DNA of 14,405 bases from Chloromonas sp. AAM2 (lineage: Eukaryota; Chlorophyta; Chlorophyceae; Chlamydomonadales; Chlamydomonadaceae), in contig QAXH01006311.1 of assembly GCA_004335635.1 (NCBI GenBank), forward strand, positions 22,109 to 36,513, read 5' to 3'. Within the stretch, counting starts at the first letter, position 1, and every line of letters starts with the position of its first letter. A program made the position numbers and the translations under genes. Shown here piece by piece: positions 1-10,200 of this stretch. Under the pieces are notes generated by a model that saw only the letters and a program-made list of their open reading frames with translations, searched no databases and was not told the origin of the DNA.

Positions 1-20
1 TCTCTCTCTCCAGAGAGGTG

Positions 21-27
21 TATATAA
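21..27 (+). promoter_or_regulatory. TATA-like box
   Basis: TATATAA stands about 150 bases upstream of the ATG at 175. A TATA box normally lies about 30 bases before the transcription start, which would leave a 5' UTR of roughly 120 bases for that candidate exon. The motif is short and A/T-rich, so chance occurrence is quite possible. Confidence 0.2.
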
Positions 28-174
28 CCAGTTGAAGCTAGAAGGGTGAACCTTCGCAGACCTTCCCCACACTGGTTAGAATGTACCGCATATACCCGAA
101 CCCAGATCTTTAGTGCATTTTGGCTGTGGGTCAGTCTCATTCGATGGTGTTTATCTCACGAATTGACAAAGGAA

Positions 175-357
175 ATGGCAGCTACACTCAGGCTCAGCCC
201 TTTAGCTGGTAGCAAGACCACTACCCCAGTCACCAATATATACCGGTACACGTTTGACGAGGCCCGCGCCAAAAGGGAAGCTGCAAGGCGGGACGCACCT
301 GTGACAGCTGTTCCAGCTGCCTGGAGCTGCACCGCCAGTCCCAGCCACATGGCTTGA
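175..357 (+). CDS. Possible first coding exon, unrecognised product
   Basis: This frame starts at an ATG with a good eukaryotic context (GAAATGGCA) and runs 60 codons to TGA. Its N-terminal part is rich in A, L, T, S and K with few acidic residues, which would fit a transit peptide. It is followed by a hydrophilic helical stretch, FDEARAKREAARRD, of the kind seen in real proteins. A possible donor (CACCT|GTGACA) lies near 300, in which case the exon would end before the stop. I do not recognise a family, and no downstream exon could be joined with confidence before the PsbP-domain gene starts at 1276. It may be the first exon of another gene, an upstream exon of that gene, or noise. Confidence 0.2.
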   Translation: MAATLRLSPLAGSKTTTPVTNIYRYTFDEARAKREAARRDAPVTAVPAAWSCTASPSHMA

Positions 358-1275
358 CACATGCAAAATGAAGGTGATCGCCAATTGACGTCTGTCGAGG
401 TTTGCCCAGTCCACTGCCACGCTGGCAGACGATGGCTATGCAGCCGGAAACGCAGCATGCATCAAGTACAACAGCTGGGAGTCAGGTTGTGTATGAAGCC
501 AATTGTAGGTAGTGATCAAGGGTTGGTCATACGCTCTGTGAGGGAGGAGAGTTAGGTTCAGGCAGATACACTCACTTACAAGGAATCTCAGCCGTTGAGA
601 TGACGAGACGCAGGTGTCTAAGCCCTTGGCATCATGCAGCAAGGCCCTCAACAGCCTGTTCTTGTTGATGTGGCGGCCTCCTGTGCTCTTCCCTGGCGGC
701 CACACCGCGCGTTGGGTGCCAGCAAACTTTCAAGCTCACCTGTGAGGGGTTCCCCAGCTCAGGCACATGCCTGCCAAAGAACTGTAATGACTGCAATGGT
801 AGCGCGATTTGTCAGCTTGAGGCAGGGCAGGAAAGCTGAACGGGCCCTGATCATGTGCTGTTTCAATCAAAGCGTATATTGGTGTTAACGGGACACATTG
901 GATGTCAGAACAATACGGCGCAGACCCAATTCGGGCCCATGTGAACATCACTTTGCAAACCGCCATACATGGTTAGGGATGGAAAAGCACCAGTGTTGAT
1001 ATGTAAGTATCCCTGCAAGCAGCATTGCCACCAAGATCAAAAGGACAGAACGATGGGCTCATGGAGTGCTGCAGCTCTCGTACTGAGCATGGCATGTGCT
1101 CTTCGCGCCAGTCTGCACGTTCTCGCGATGTGGCCATGTGTCGTTGAGTGCTTGCTTGATATCTCCCAGTAACAGTGGTTCCAAGGGGTGTGATTCCGAC
1201 CGTTAAGTGTGACCCGTCCTGGCTTCAAGAGTCGAGTTACCTACGAACTGTAGCCCATATCTGACCTCGTGAAGA

Positions 1276-3273
1276 ATGTTGTTGACGCGGCGTTGTGGTC
1301 ATGTCTTTGGTAGCCGCGATGAGAAGAGGAGGCCTTTCCGACCGAACGCTTGCTCCCCACCTGCTTCAGAGCCCATCATCGCAGATGAACTGAAACACAA
1401 CACTGCCAAGCTGCAGCGAAGAGCTGTCCTTGTTACCTTGTTGTCCGGCCTGAATCAGGTACATGGTGTCAGGTAAGCCCACTCGACATGGACACTTGCC
1501 ATATCGGTGCAGCTCCGGTCATGCATGCATGCGGACATCACAAGTAACATCTTCTCATTAGACAGTTCGCGCATTTGTGCAGGGCGAGTTTGGCTTCGGA
1601 GGCATTGATCTTTCCTGACACCACCACAGATCCAATACCAGCCCCTAGCGCACCTGAGCCGCAGCTGTTCGTGGATGATGAGTACACCTATCTGCCACCC
1701 GTTGACTTTAACTATATGGAAATCCCAATTCGTCGTGTAGGTGAGACACAGGGCTCACAGTGCAGTGTGCAAGACTGTAATCCAACTGTTTAGTTCATTT
1801 ACGCGCGAGTCATTTGACATGCACTACATGCGTTTTAAATGCCATGGATCCAGCTTCTAACACAAACGACTTACGTTACCTTGTGAGACAACAACCACTA
1901 GCACGTCTCACCATGCCCTGAGGGAAAGTCCCATTGAGACAACAGAAGTTGGTCGGCTCGCTGTGCATGAGACAGCAAAGTCCTCACATCAGCGGGTCTT
2001 GTACAACGGCATTTGCCATGTAATCCTGCATCACATGGTTGTCATTTCCCATTATTGGTCATGCTCTGGGCAGCTGGTTGAGCCAGGGTCTGGCATGAGA
2101 TTGGAGGCATGAGATTGGAGCCCCTCACCAAGTCACCATGCGTCTCATGCCTGTCTTGATTATGGCAGTAACTGGCAGCTATGTCGCCGTGCTGTTGAGC
2201 CCCACGCTGTGTTCTGACCACAAACCGCGTGCAGAGCGCGGACCTGCCCCCGAGCGCAGCCCCATCAGATCCAGGTTTGAGAGCAACAAGGCTGAAGGCA
2301 GCGCCAGCATATCAGTGGTGGTGCGCAACACCCAGGGGCTCACCTTCACCCTCATGCAGGTGCGCATGGGGAGCCTGCGGATTGTAGGGGTGTACCCGCT
2401 TTGGGGTGCCTAACTGATTCCAAAGGGCCCCTGCTTTGTACCCCGCGGTCTGCCTCGTCCTCCTTGCTAGACATTATCATGGCCCGCATGGATCTGCCCA
2501 TGGCCTAGATTAGGTACAAAAGTTAGGCCACTACACAAGTCATGAGGCGCGCCACAACACCATGATGGTGCATGGCACGAACCACTGATCACCAGGTGGC
2601 TGAGCCGTGCTGGTCCTTGACGCTGTCATGCCGTCGGGGTAGGGCTCATGTCGGGCAACACATGGGTGATGCGGTGGTCCATGCGCAACCCAGCACACAG
2701 TCCATGCCCAGGCATCGGAACTGCTTGTACATGCACGCCAGCGCCGTACACCGAGGTGTGCCACCTAACCAAAAGCCAGGCCCGCTCCCACCAGGCTTGA
2801 GAATACACTACAACCTGGACTGCCCTCTTCTTTCCGCTGCTGATGTGGCCTATTCCCCAACTGAACAAGCCCTCTTCCCAAGGCCTTTCATCCATTCACT
2901 CTGTGCCCTTGCCTTCTGAACCTAGCAAAACCGTGCTCATGGCCGCATGTCTCTGCAGGTGACTGACGTGAGTGCGTATGGCACCCCTGAGGAGGCCGCC
3001 AAGCTGCTGGTGCCCAAGGGCTCACTGCTGATCAGTTCGGACAAACAAGTCATAGAAAGCCCAACACGAGACACTCCTGTAGGGCAGGTAGAGATCCCGC
3101 CAAAGTCGTATTATCTGTACGAGTTCGTGACTCCCCAGGGGGACCGCATTGCCATGTCAGCGGCGGCAGCGCGTGGCAAGCTGTTTGTGTGTGGTGGGGC
3201 GGCGCCCAAAGACCAATGGCCTATTTTCTCTGAGCGGCTGGTGGCAACTGTACGCTCATTCAGAATCAAGTAA
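1276..3273 (+). CDS. PsbP-domain protein, thylakoid-lumen type (4 exons)
   Basis: Exons are 1276-1472, 1583-1740, 2169-2359 and 2959-3273, joined by GT-AG introns in phases 2, 1 and 0 (861 nt with stop, 286 residues). The ATG is preceded by an in-frame TGA at 1270. Residues 1-47 are Arg/Ser/Pro-rich and resemble a plastid transit peptide. RR at 48-49, then AVLVTLLSGL and an ASLASEA stretch near 67-73, look like a twin-arginine lumenal signal with its cleavage site. The C-terminal half shows PsbP-fold hallmarks: SVVVRNTQGLTF, a VTDVSAYGTPEEAAKLL segment, YYLYEF, GKLFVCGG, a conserved-type W and a final VRSF. Known PsbP-family proteins act in the thylakoid lumen, some in photosystem II oxygen evolution, others in assembly of photosystems or NDH. 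The exact subfamily cannot be told. The part between 74 and 150 is less certain, as only splice phase supports it. Confidence 0.82.
1473..1582 (+). other. Intron 1 of PsbP-domain gene
   Basis: A 110-base intron, AG|GTAAGC to TTTGTGCAG|G, phase 2. It splits an Arg codon between the twin-arginine segment and the putative lumenal cleavage site. It contains a short (GCAT)n run near 1520. A second in-frame donor at 1459 (CAG|GTACAT) is phase 0 and would not fit the acceptor. Confidence 0.7.
1741..2168 (+). other. Intron 2 of PsbP-domain gene
   Basis: A 428-base intron, GTAG|GTGAGA to ATTATGGCAG|TA, phase 1. It rebuilds the junction RRV-VTGSYVAV. It carries a perfect 14-base tandem duplication at 2092-2119. 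Another AG at 2178 gives the wrong phase for the chosen donor. A possible donor at 1737 (phase 0) fits neither acceptor. Confidence 0.6.
2092..2119 (+). repeat. Perfect 14-bp tandem duplication in intron
   Basis: GGCATGAGATTGGA occurs twice head to tail (2092-2105 and 2106-2119). It lies in intron 2 of the PsbP-domain gene, about 50 bases before the acceptor. It is probably a recent slippage product without function. Confidence 0.85.
2360..2958 (+). other. Intron 3 of PsbP-domain gene
   Basis: A 599-base phase-0 intron, ATGCAG|GTGCGC to CTCTGCAG|GTG. Open frames run through it on both strands (for example 2572-2919 +), but none shows a recognisable protein. I see nothing else in it. Confidence 0.75.
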
Positions 3274-3278
3274 TGTAA
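3274..3278 (+). terminator. TGTAA polyadenylation signal directly after stop
   Basis: TGTAA begins at the first base after the TAA stop (TAATGTAA). Chlorophyte mRNAs commonly use UGUAA some 10-20 bases before cleavage. If this copy were used, the 3' UTR would be very short, so a later signal may be the real one. Candidates are AATAAA at 3495-3500 and TGTAA at 3906-3910. Confidence 0.35.
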
Positions 3279-3291
3279 ATGCAAAAAAGAT

Positions 3292-3318
3292 GTTTGCCAG
3301 TCCTGGGACAGTTCCTGG
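3292..3318 (+). repeat. 27-bp dispersed repeat, copy 1
   Basis: The segment from GTTTGCCAG to GTTCCTGG matches the reverse complement of 6658-6684 at 25 of 27 positions. It lies just downstream of the PsbP-domain stop codon. A third, shorter relative is at 6527-6543. Confidence 0.7.
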
Positions 3319-4143
3319 TTGTGATCGGTACCCTTTTTTTTGCGGCCCTGGCGATACCAGGATAGCTGAGCAGCACTGGCGCTTGTACGGATGGGCTGAA
3401 AACAACACTTGGCATGATCAAGGCGATCTAGCCCAATAAGCAACAGTACTGCCTTACATGGAACAGCTGTTGTACGCTTGATGATAAAATGATAAATAAA
3501 CGCTTGAGCAGCTTACACGTGGCAGGCTAGCATACGCACGGCAGGCAGACATACCGATACTGTCAAGTGGACTCCAAAACTCAGTCCCCTCAGAACAGGC
3601 TCAGACGTTTCCTTGCTGTTTTTCTGCTTGGCTTCACTGTGATGCTTTCGCATGCACTGTGTTGGATACATTCTACGTGGGCCTGTCACAGAGCAGGGCC
3701 GAGGGCTTCTGTATTGTCTAGTTTACAGTCTGCCCTTATCTGGAAGGCGAATCCCACCCCAATGTTAACCACCAATACTGGGATGTCCAGTCAACAGGCA
3801 AGCATGGCACCTTGGCAAATGGCCATGTACGCAATTTCATGACTTCGGATTCTGTATACAGTGACCCGAAAGGGGCTCAATTCCGAACGGCCTAGTGACC
3901 TTAGCTGTAAGAGGAATCGCACCCCATGGTGGGTAACCGAACCTGCAAAACTTGTCCATGTGCGTGCGGGCCAGCTCCAAGTCCCATTGCAAAGAAAAAC
4001 CTACTCACCAGCTTTACCTGCCGTGACACTTGCTAACAGAAAGCTGGTCGGCATGAGGGAAGTTGATTGTCGCGAGTTGCGGAAATAAGGTTAATCTGCG
4101 TACGTCATGTACGGTAAGTAACATCGGCGGTTGTTGGAACGGC

Positions 4144-4221
4144 ATGACGCTCGCACTCCAGTCAGAGCTGGCACGACTATGCGACCACTGGTCAAAGGAA
4201 AAGAAAAATGAGCACGTCTAA
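4144..4221 (+). other. Short upstream ORF overlapping the channel-gene start
   Basis: An ATG at 4144 opens 25 codons plus TAA, ending at 4221. It therefore overlaps the main ATG at 4208 in another frame. If the mRNA starts upstream of 4144, ribosomes initiating here would pass the main start, which could lower translation. The transcription start is unknown, so a role is only inferred. Confidence 0.3.
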
Positions 4222-7200
4222 AACCAGCGATTCTCACATGAATGTTGAAAGCCCTGGAGGTCTTCTCTCGCCACGGCAGCAGCTGGATTCCAAGTCGGTT
4301 CTTGAAATCTACGGAGAGTGGCCACCGCCAGATGACGAGACAGCCAAGTGAGGATCCGATTGGCCCGCGTTGACCACAGCCATGCATGCACGGATGAGCC
4401 GAGCTGCGGAACTGTGCACATTGGTTATTCAGAACAAGCCGCAGTGAGGGGCCCTGATGCTTGTCTGCAACCATGCAGGCAGAAGTACCATGCTGCTCAT
4501 CTGCAGCATCAGACGTTTGACACCGCCACAGCTCAAGTCAAGGATTTCAAGGAGTTCGGGTCAGGCCATTTACTGTACTTCTTCTGGCTGAGATACATGA
4601 CAGTTGTGTTTGTGATCATGGCGCTAATTCCTGGCATCCCCATGGTTGTCATGAACTTGGGTGGCGGTTTCCTGGCCAACGGCTCCATGGACCTAGAAGC
4701 CACCACCATTGGTAACTTTGGACTGCCCTCCTCCAACTACAACATATCCAGTCTACCAATCGTTCTCCCGTCAACAAATAACGGTGTGTAGCATGCACCT
4801 TTGCACGGAGCGCAAGGGTAACATACCAACGACAAGTACATGTTACAAGGAGGGGGTGCACAACAGGAAGCACGTGCAACGCAAATATCAATTATTTGCG
4901 CAAAATGCAACAATTTCTCCCAGTAAAGGGGAAGCTAGCCGTGGCGAAGTCCTCCGGGGCAAAGAGGTCGAGCAGAGAGCGACGGTGTCGATATATAGCC
5001 AGGTCACAAGCGTTACTCTGACTCTCACTCTGGGACCACTGGTCACATGCATCCATTTTCATCCAAGCATGTTTGCCGCGATGCAGTGGTCAGCCAGGTA
5101 GAAGGTGCCAAACAGCGGTGCAGCTAGTCAGCAAGTGTGTAGACGTACGTGTCAACAACATAGAAAGCAGGACGGGCTGCAGAGGTCACGCATTGGCATG
5201 CCTGCATACTGCCTGTTGAAGCTGCGCGTGTGCTGGTTGACCTGCAACGTTGGCTGTGCTGTTCTGATTATGCGTGTGTTGTTTTGCATGTTACCTGCTG
5301 TGAGCCCTCTGTTATGGGCCGTCCTGTGTGCCTCAGAGCATGATAACCTGAAGTGCGGGCGAAGTACAGGCATACTGTTCTCGATCAATGGATGCATGGA
5401 TATCGTTCCCACATACCGTGCTACCTGCCCTGCTGCCTCAGGTGCTGATGCTGAGGTGGCCCTGGTGGCTTACCTTCAGTCACAAGCGTACGCACAGCCC
5501 GTCACCATGTCCTCATTGCATTTCAACAAGCTCAACGCGCTGGTTGCAGCAACGTCCTTGGACCTTGTTGGGTGCGTAGGCAAGGGCGCAGGCAGCACAT
5601 GAAGAGCAGCCTGCCCATCTGACTAGGGACTGGAATAGGCAGCCTGCTAGTTGACCGCTACAGTACTTGTGCTTGAGGACGGTTCGGACCGTTGTGGTGA
5701 AGATTTGTACATGGCAGCATCCGGGCATGTCTTTTGCATGCACAGGTGCAAACCTGGTACAGCTGTCACTGCCTCTGCGTTGCAGACTTATCTTCTTCTT
5801 TGTGGCGTGCATTGTTTTTGCCATCAAGACCAAGCAGGTGGCGGAAAAGGTAATCAACCAGCTCAGGTCACAACGGGAAAGCAGTGAATCCTTCAAATGG
5901 CAAGGATGGTTTGTGTGAGGGTCTGGAGAAGAAGCCTTGGCCTTGTGAGGAGATAAAGAGGAAGATCAGGTGCCTGTTGGCAGCATACGCTGTTCTCCTT
6001 CAGGCATGACAGGCCGTTGCTGCGGGGTATGAGATGGGAGGTTCAACACCTCAGCATACGTTTCCTTCCAGCATGTTATGTGTTTTTGGTCTGCTCAGGT
6101 GGATGAGCAGATCACCTCCCTGCCTGACTACAGCGTGGCGGTGGTGGGCCTGCCCCCGGACGTGACGCCTGAGGAGCTGCAGAGGCACTTCGAGCAGTGG
6201 GGCGAGGTGGTGCAGGTTGAGTGCGCTCGCAAGTGCAACACACTGCTCACCCTGGTGCTGGAGAGGCGCAAGGTGGGTGGGCAACCATGCAACCTAGGTG
6301 TGCACCCTGGATTGGTGACAAAAGCAGGCGTGCAACTTCACGAGTTGCACACAGTAGTTAGTAGTTTCAGGCGACAGCAGGGCAGGCGAAACAGCGCACA
6401 AGGAAGCAAAGCCCACCAGGCACGACCAAGCAGCCACAGGAAGCAGGGCGAGGCAGGACAAGGGAAGGCACATGAGCCAGCCATTTTGTATTTTGACACT
6501 GCAGTTCCTGTCTAGTCCTGGTTTCCTGTCCCAGAAGTGGCAATGCGCCGTCTACCACAACACGCGATGGTCACCCCGCGGTTAACCCCGTATGTGATTG
6601 ACACACACACACACACACACGTTCATGTGCTGAGACACACCGGTTTCATTGCCAGTCCCAGGAATTGTCCCAGAACTGGCAAACTTCTTTTCTGCGCTGT
6701 CAACACCAGGCACAGGCAGTACTGCGTCAGTCTTGATCGCCTTGGTGTGATGTCCAACCATGCAATAGGTTGGTGTGAGCAGGTCGCCACTCGCCACAGT
6801 TTGCATTGTGCATGCTGGTAATGGTGATGCTGGTGTACACCTGGTTCAGCAGTGCAGCTGAGCGCGGCACTAGTCCTGTTTCACATGGAGTTTCATTCTT
6901 GTGTTTCATTTTCATTCGTGTGGTTCACACTGCAGGTGCTGGATGAGCTGGATATGGCCACCGCCGTGCTGCAACGTTCGGCTGGGCTGGTGTCCCAGGT
7001 GCGCTGAACGACCTGGCCACCCTGGCATCATGCACATGATTAGCCGAGTATGAGTGACGCAGCAGCTACGCATAGTCAGCCTGTTCATGTCCACAGTGTT
7101 GCAAATACCATCCAAGTGTTGACGAGTCAGTGTGGACACACGAGATTGAGTCGTGAGATCGTGGTATTTATATCGTAGCAGGTTTGACGAGTTCGGAATG

Positions 7201-10200
7201 GGGACAACACAGGCGAAAATCTAGTCGTGTAGTTGTGGCATGATGCAGGTGGATGAAAAATTGGAGTTGGAGGTGCTCAACGCCAAGTACGACCTGTCGC
7301 TGCTCACAGAGGCGATCAAGGCATGCCAGAACGCACGAGGCGGTGCCGACGTGGTGCGTGTGGGGATGGTATGGTAGCGATCACACAGAGCGGGATTGAC
7401 ATACGGTTTACTGCTCCATGGATGCATTAAATGAGACTGAAGATCAGTCAAAGGTCAGAACCTCATGCTGATCTACGTATCAGTGGATGCACTAGTGAAC
7501 CCGCAGCAGGCACTGAAACTAGCTGCAGGTTGCATCAGCTGGTCGGAGCGCTTCTACGAGTTCCAACCAGAGCATTCTGAAGTATTTGTGACGCTTGTGC
7601 TACTCAGGTGCGAGGCTACGTGACATACAAGGATGACGTGGGCCGGGATGCGGCCTTGGCGGCTCAGCCACGAACGCGGCTGGCGCGCTGGCGGCAACCG
7701 CGAGAACAGCGCTTTCGCAGCCAGTACAAGTTGATGGTCACGGTAGCCCCCGAGGCAACTGACATCTACTTCGAGAACCTTGAATTTACGAACGCCTATC
7801 GCTTTGTGGCGCGCAGCATCACGTGGTCGCTCAAGGTGAGCACAATGGGGCTCTGCACAGTCAGGTGGATAGGTTACAAACCCGCTGAACGGCTCAGTGC
7901 TCTGGCATCTGTGTTCACCGTGCGTGACCGGCGGCGTGCGTGACAGTGGCCGTCCCTATGCAAGCAGCCCTGTTATCTGAACGCTCAAACAAATCGGTGA
8001 TCGCGTCGTCGACAATTGTGTGTGCCAACCGCCTCTGCCCTGACATGTTGGTATCGACCGCGTCGTCAATTGTTTGTCGACTTATGGGCACTTACCGTAT
8101 CCGCACCCTGCTCGCAGGCACTGCTGGTGTTGATAGGTTTTGTTCTGGTGTCCATGGCTCCCTCAATCAAGCGCAACGTTAACGGTGGCTCAGGACCCAG
8201 TATCGCAACATGCGACGCCAACTGCATGTGAGTGGCAAACAGCCACCAGTGTGTGGGCCATGCGACAGTGACTCGTGCTATCAGGCGCGGCAGCTTGCTA
8301 TCACATTCGTAACCATCACTTTAAGCTGAGCCTATCACGCGTTTCTTTTTTCTCATCACCTTGAAAGCAAGCTTGCAAGACTGGGACGCAAAGTCCTGGG
8401 AGTCCTGAGAATCAGGTGTCATGACGGCAGAGGTCGTAACAGCAGGAGTGCTCCTGAGAACCAGGTGCTCATGATAAGATTATACTGCTCTTGCTTGTTG
8501 GGTCTGCAGATGGAAGAACTCGCTTGGGCAGTTGTACTTGAACTCTACACTAAGGGAGACATACAAGACCTGTCACGACACCGGCACGTATGCCAACGCT
8601 GTGTCCTGCGAAGGAGCAGTGGTGTGCTACGAGTGCTTCTGCAGGGTGAGGCTTGCAGTTGCAGGCAGCACACCCACTGTGTGCACAGAGCCTGCACAGG
8701 AGCAAATTTCCCTTACTAGCTACTCTGATCCATGTCGTGCTCGCATGACTTTACACTTTGAAGGCCAGCCCTTCAACGGCAACCAACACAAGGGCCCTGA
8801 TTGCACGCAGCTAGGGCTTCCTTTCCTTGAAATCAATGCTACGCTCAGCGTTGAAGCGAACAGGCACAGTGAGCCGTGCTCCGTTCCTGTGAGAGCTGAT
8901 GCCTGCCTTACCATGTGCTTCATATTCATGTGCATCCTGCCATGCATCATCTCATTCCATTCCATATGGCCTCAGGCAGCCCTGGGTGCTTCCAAGTACG
9001 AGGAGGCTGGCTTCTGTGACGAGTACAGCTCCGTGCTGCTGCAAGCTGCAGGAGCACAGGTGATCAAAACGTGCATCACGTGCACCATGGCATGATGGCC
9101 ATGTGGCAACACCCGAGTCGCATGCACCAGCTAAAGTGAGGCAGCAGCACTGATGGCGCAATGATTGTGCCTGTCACGTTGCCCTGTGCCCAACCCTACA
9201 CGTGAGGTGCTGTGCCTTGCCAGGGTATGCCACCCGTCAGACAATGCATGGCATGCAGCCAGTTCACTTACGACAAGACTTGCATGCGGCTCCTCGCCCG
9301 GCGCACGTCCTGCTAAACGCACCCATACAACCGGTGTGCATGCTTCCCAGCATACTTCACCTCAGGGCATGACGATTGCTTGGGAAGAGACCGCCTGTAC
9401 ATGGCTAGTCCCACTCATTATGTTGCCCTGTGTCCTCACTTCAGGCCCTGACTGTTGCCACCATCGTCCTGGTCAACTTCATCGTCAAGCGGCTCATCAA
9501 GACATTCACGGAGAGCGAGAAGCACCGCACACGCACGCGAGAGGGCCTCAGCATGCTCACCGCACTCTTCCTCACACAGTTCGTCAACACGGCCTTCTCC
9601 ATCCTCATAGCCAACCTCTACATGCCAGATGTTCAAGTAAGCAACCATAACAGTCTAACAGTCTCCCAGGTCATCGTCTGTGACACCAGAAGGATTGAGA
9701 CCATCAGCATGTTGGTCCAGCTGTTGCCAGCCATATGCCTGACCGCTTGACGGCAATCAATCTTCACTGACGCAGGCGAAACTGTCACCAGGGTGGCAGA
9801 AGGTTCTCTTTGGCGGCATCTACAGTGACACGTCCCCCAACTGGTAAGCTTGCACTGTGACACGGACTACAATGGACTGTAACATTGCAAGCAGGTGCTG
9901 AGAATATGGCAAGCAGATGGCTTATCACAACCTCTTTGCCTTACCCTGCCAGCGTGCCACTGTTTTGAATTCGGTGCAGGTATCGTGAGGTGGGCAAGGC
10001 CCTGATTGTTTCCCAGGTGGTGGGCATCCCTGTGCGCGCCGCCGCCATTGCGCTAGACATCGTGTGGGTGCGGTGGCAGTGGTCGCGGCGGCCCCGAGCC
10101 CTCACGCAGTCTCAGCTGGAGAAGCTGTACGAGGTGAGCAGTCACTGGCACAGTGCAGAGCACTCAAGGTGCCTGTTGGCTCCTGTGCTTGTTTGGGACA

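Larger units (their letters stand above)
1..1275. other. Upstream region without a secure gene
   Basis: No coding gene could be supported with confidence here. The region opens with a short (TC)5 run at 1-10 and a TATA-like TATATAA at 21-27. An ATG in good context (GAAATGGCA, 175) opens a 61-codon frame to 357, listed separately. On the minus strand a short open segment (680 to 580) is flanked by plausible splice sites, but no partner exon was found. The last part, up to 1275, probably holds the promoter and 5' UTR of the PsbP-domain gene. An in-frame stop (TGA, 1270-1272) just before its ATG rules out simple upstream extension of that frame. Confidence 0.5.
3274..4207 (+). other. Intergenic region between the two genes
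   Basis: This holds the 3' UTR of the PsbP-domain gene and the 5' region of the channel-like gene. It contains TGTAA (3274, 3906), AATAAA (3495-3500), a 27-base dispersed repeat (3292-3318), a T8 run near 3332, and a donor-like ACG|GTAAGT near 4113 that could mark a 5' UTR intron. The frames 3567-3842 and 3861-4088 show no recognisable protein. No TATA box stands out for the downstream gene. Confidence 0.5.
6273..6935 (+). other. Intron 5 of channel-like gene, repeat-bearing
   Basis: The longest intron of the gene (663 bases), CGCAAG|GTGGGT to CACTGCAG|GTG, phase 0. It carries an (AC)10 microsatellite at 6601-6620, the second copy of the 27-base dispersed repeat at 6658-6684 within an imperfect hairpin, and a shorter relative at 6527-6543. 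No coding exon is seen. Confidence 0.75.
6099..7835 (+). other. Exons 5-8: split RRM-like cytosolic domain
   Basis: Four exons joined by phase-0 introns encode residues 214-403. Exon 5 carries beta-alpha-beta elements of an RRM-like fold: DYSVAVVGLPPDVTPEELQRHFEQWG, then EVVQVECAR. Exons 6 and 7 (21 and 35 codons) are predicted helical, rich in E, L, K and A, like the coiled insert of OSCA channels. Exon 8 returns to the fold with VRGYVTYKDD, then YKLMVTVAPEATDIYFENLEF and a run into the third span (SITWSLK). In OSCA/TMEM63 proteins the equivalent cytosolic domain lies between two spans and mediates dimer contact. It is not known to bind RNA. Confidence 0.7.

Noticed and set aside
2572..2919. 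115-codon plus-strand frame in intron 3 of the PsbP-domain gene
   Set aside because: No recognisable domain, no good start context, and the flanking exons join in phase without it.
5105..5441. Long plus-strand frame running into exon 3, rich in Cys and hydrophobic residues
   Set aside because: The GT-AG intron with correct phase from 4783 to 5442 joins the protein directly. The open stretch has no family hallmarks and is likely chance.
7533..7607. Extra exon starting after CTGCAG near 7527
   Set aside because: It reaches a stop (TGA near 7590) before any usable donor in the required phase, and exon 7 joins exon 8 cleanly without it.
9165..9650. 161-codon plus-strand frame over exon 12
   Set aside because: It reads exon 12 in the wrong frame, giving a His/Pro-rich product. 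The frame from 9445 gives the expected membrane spans.
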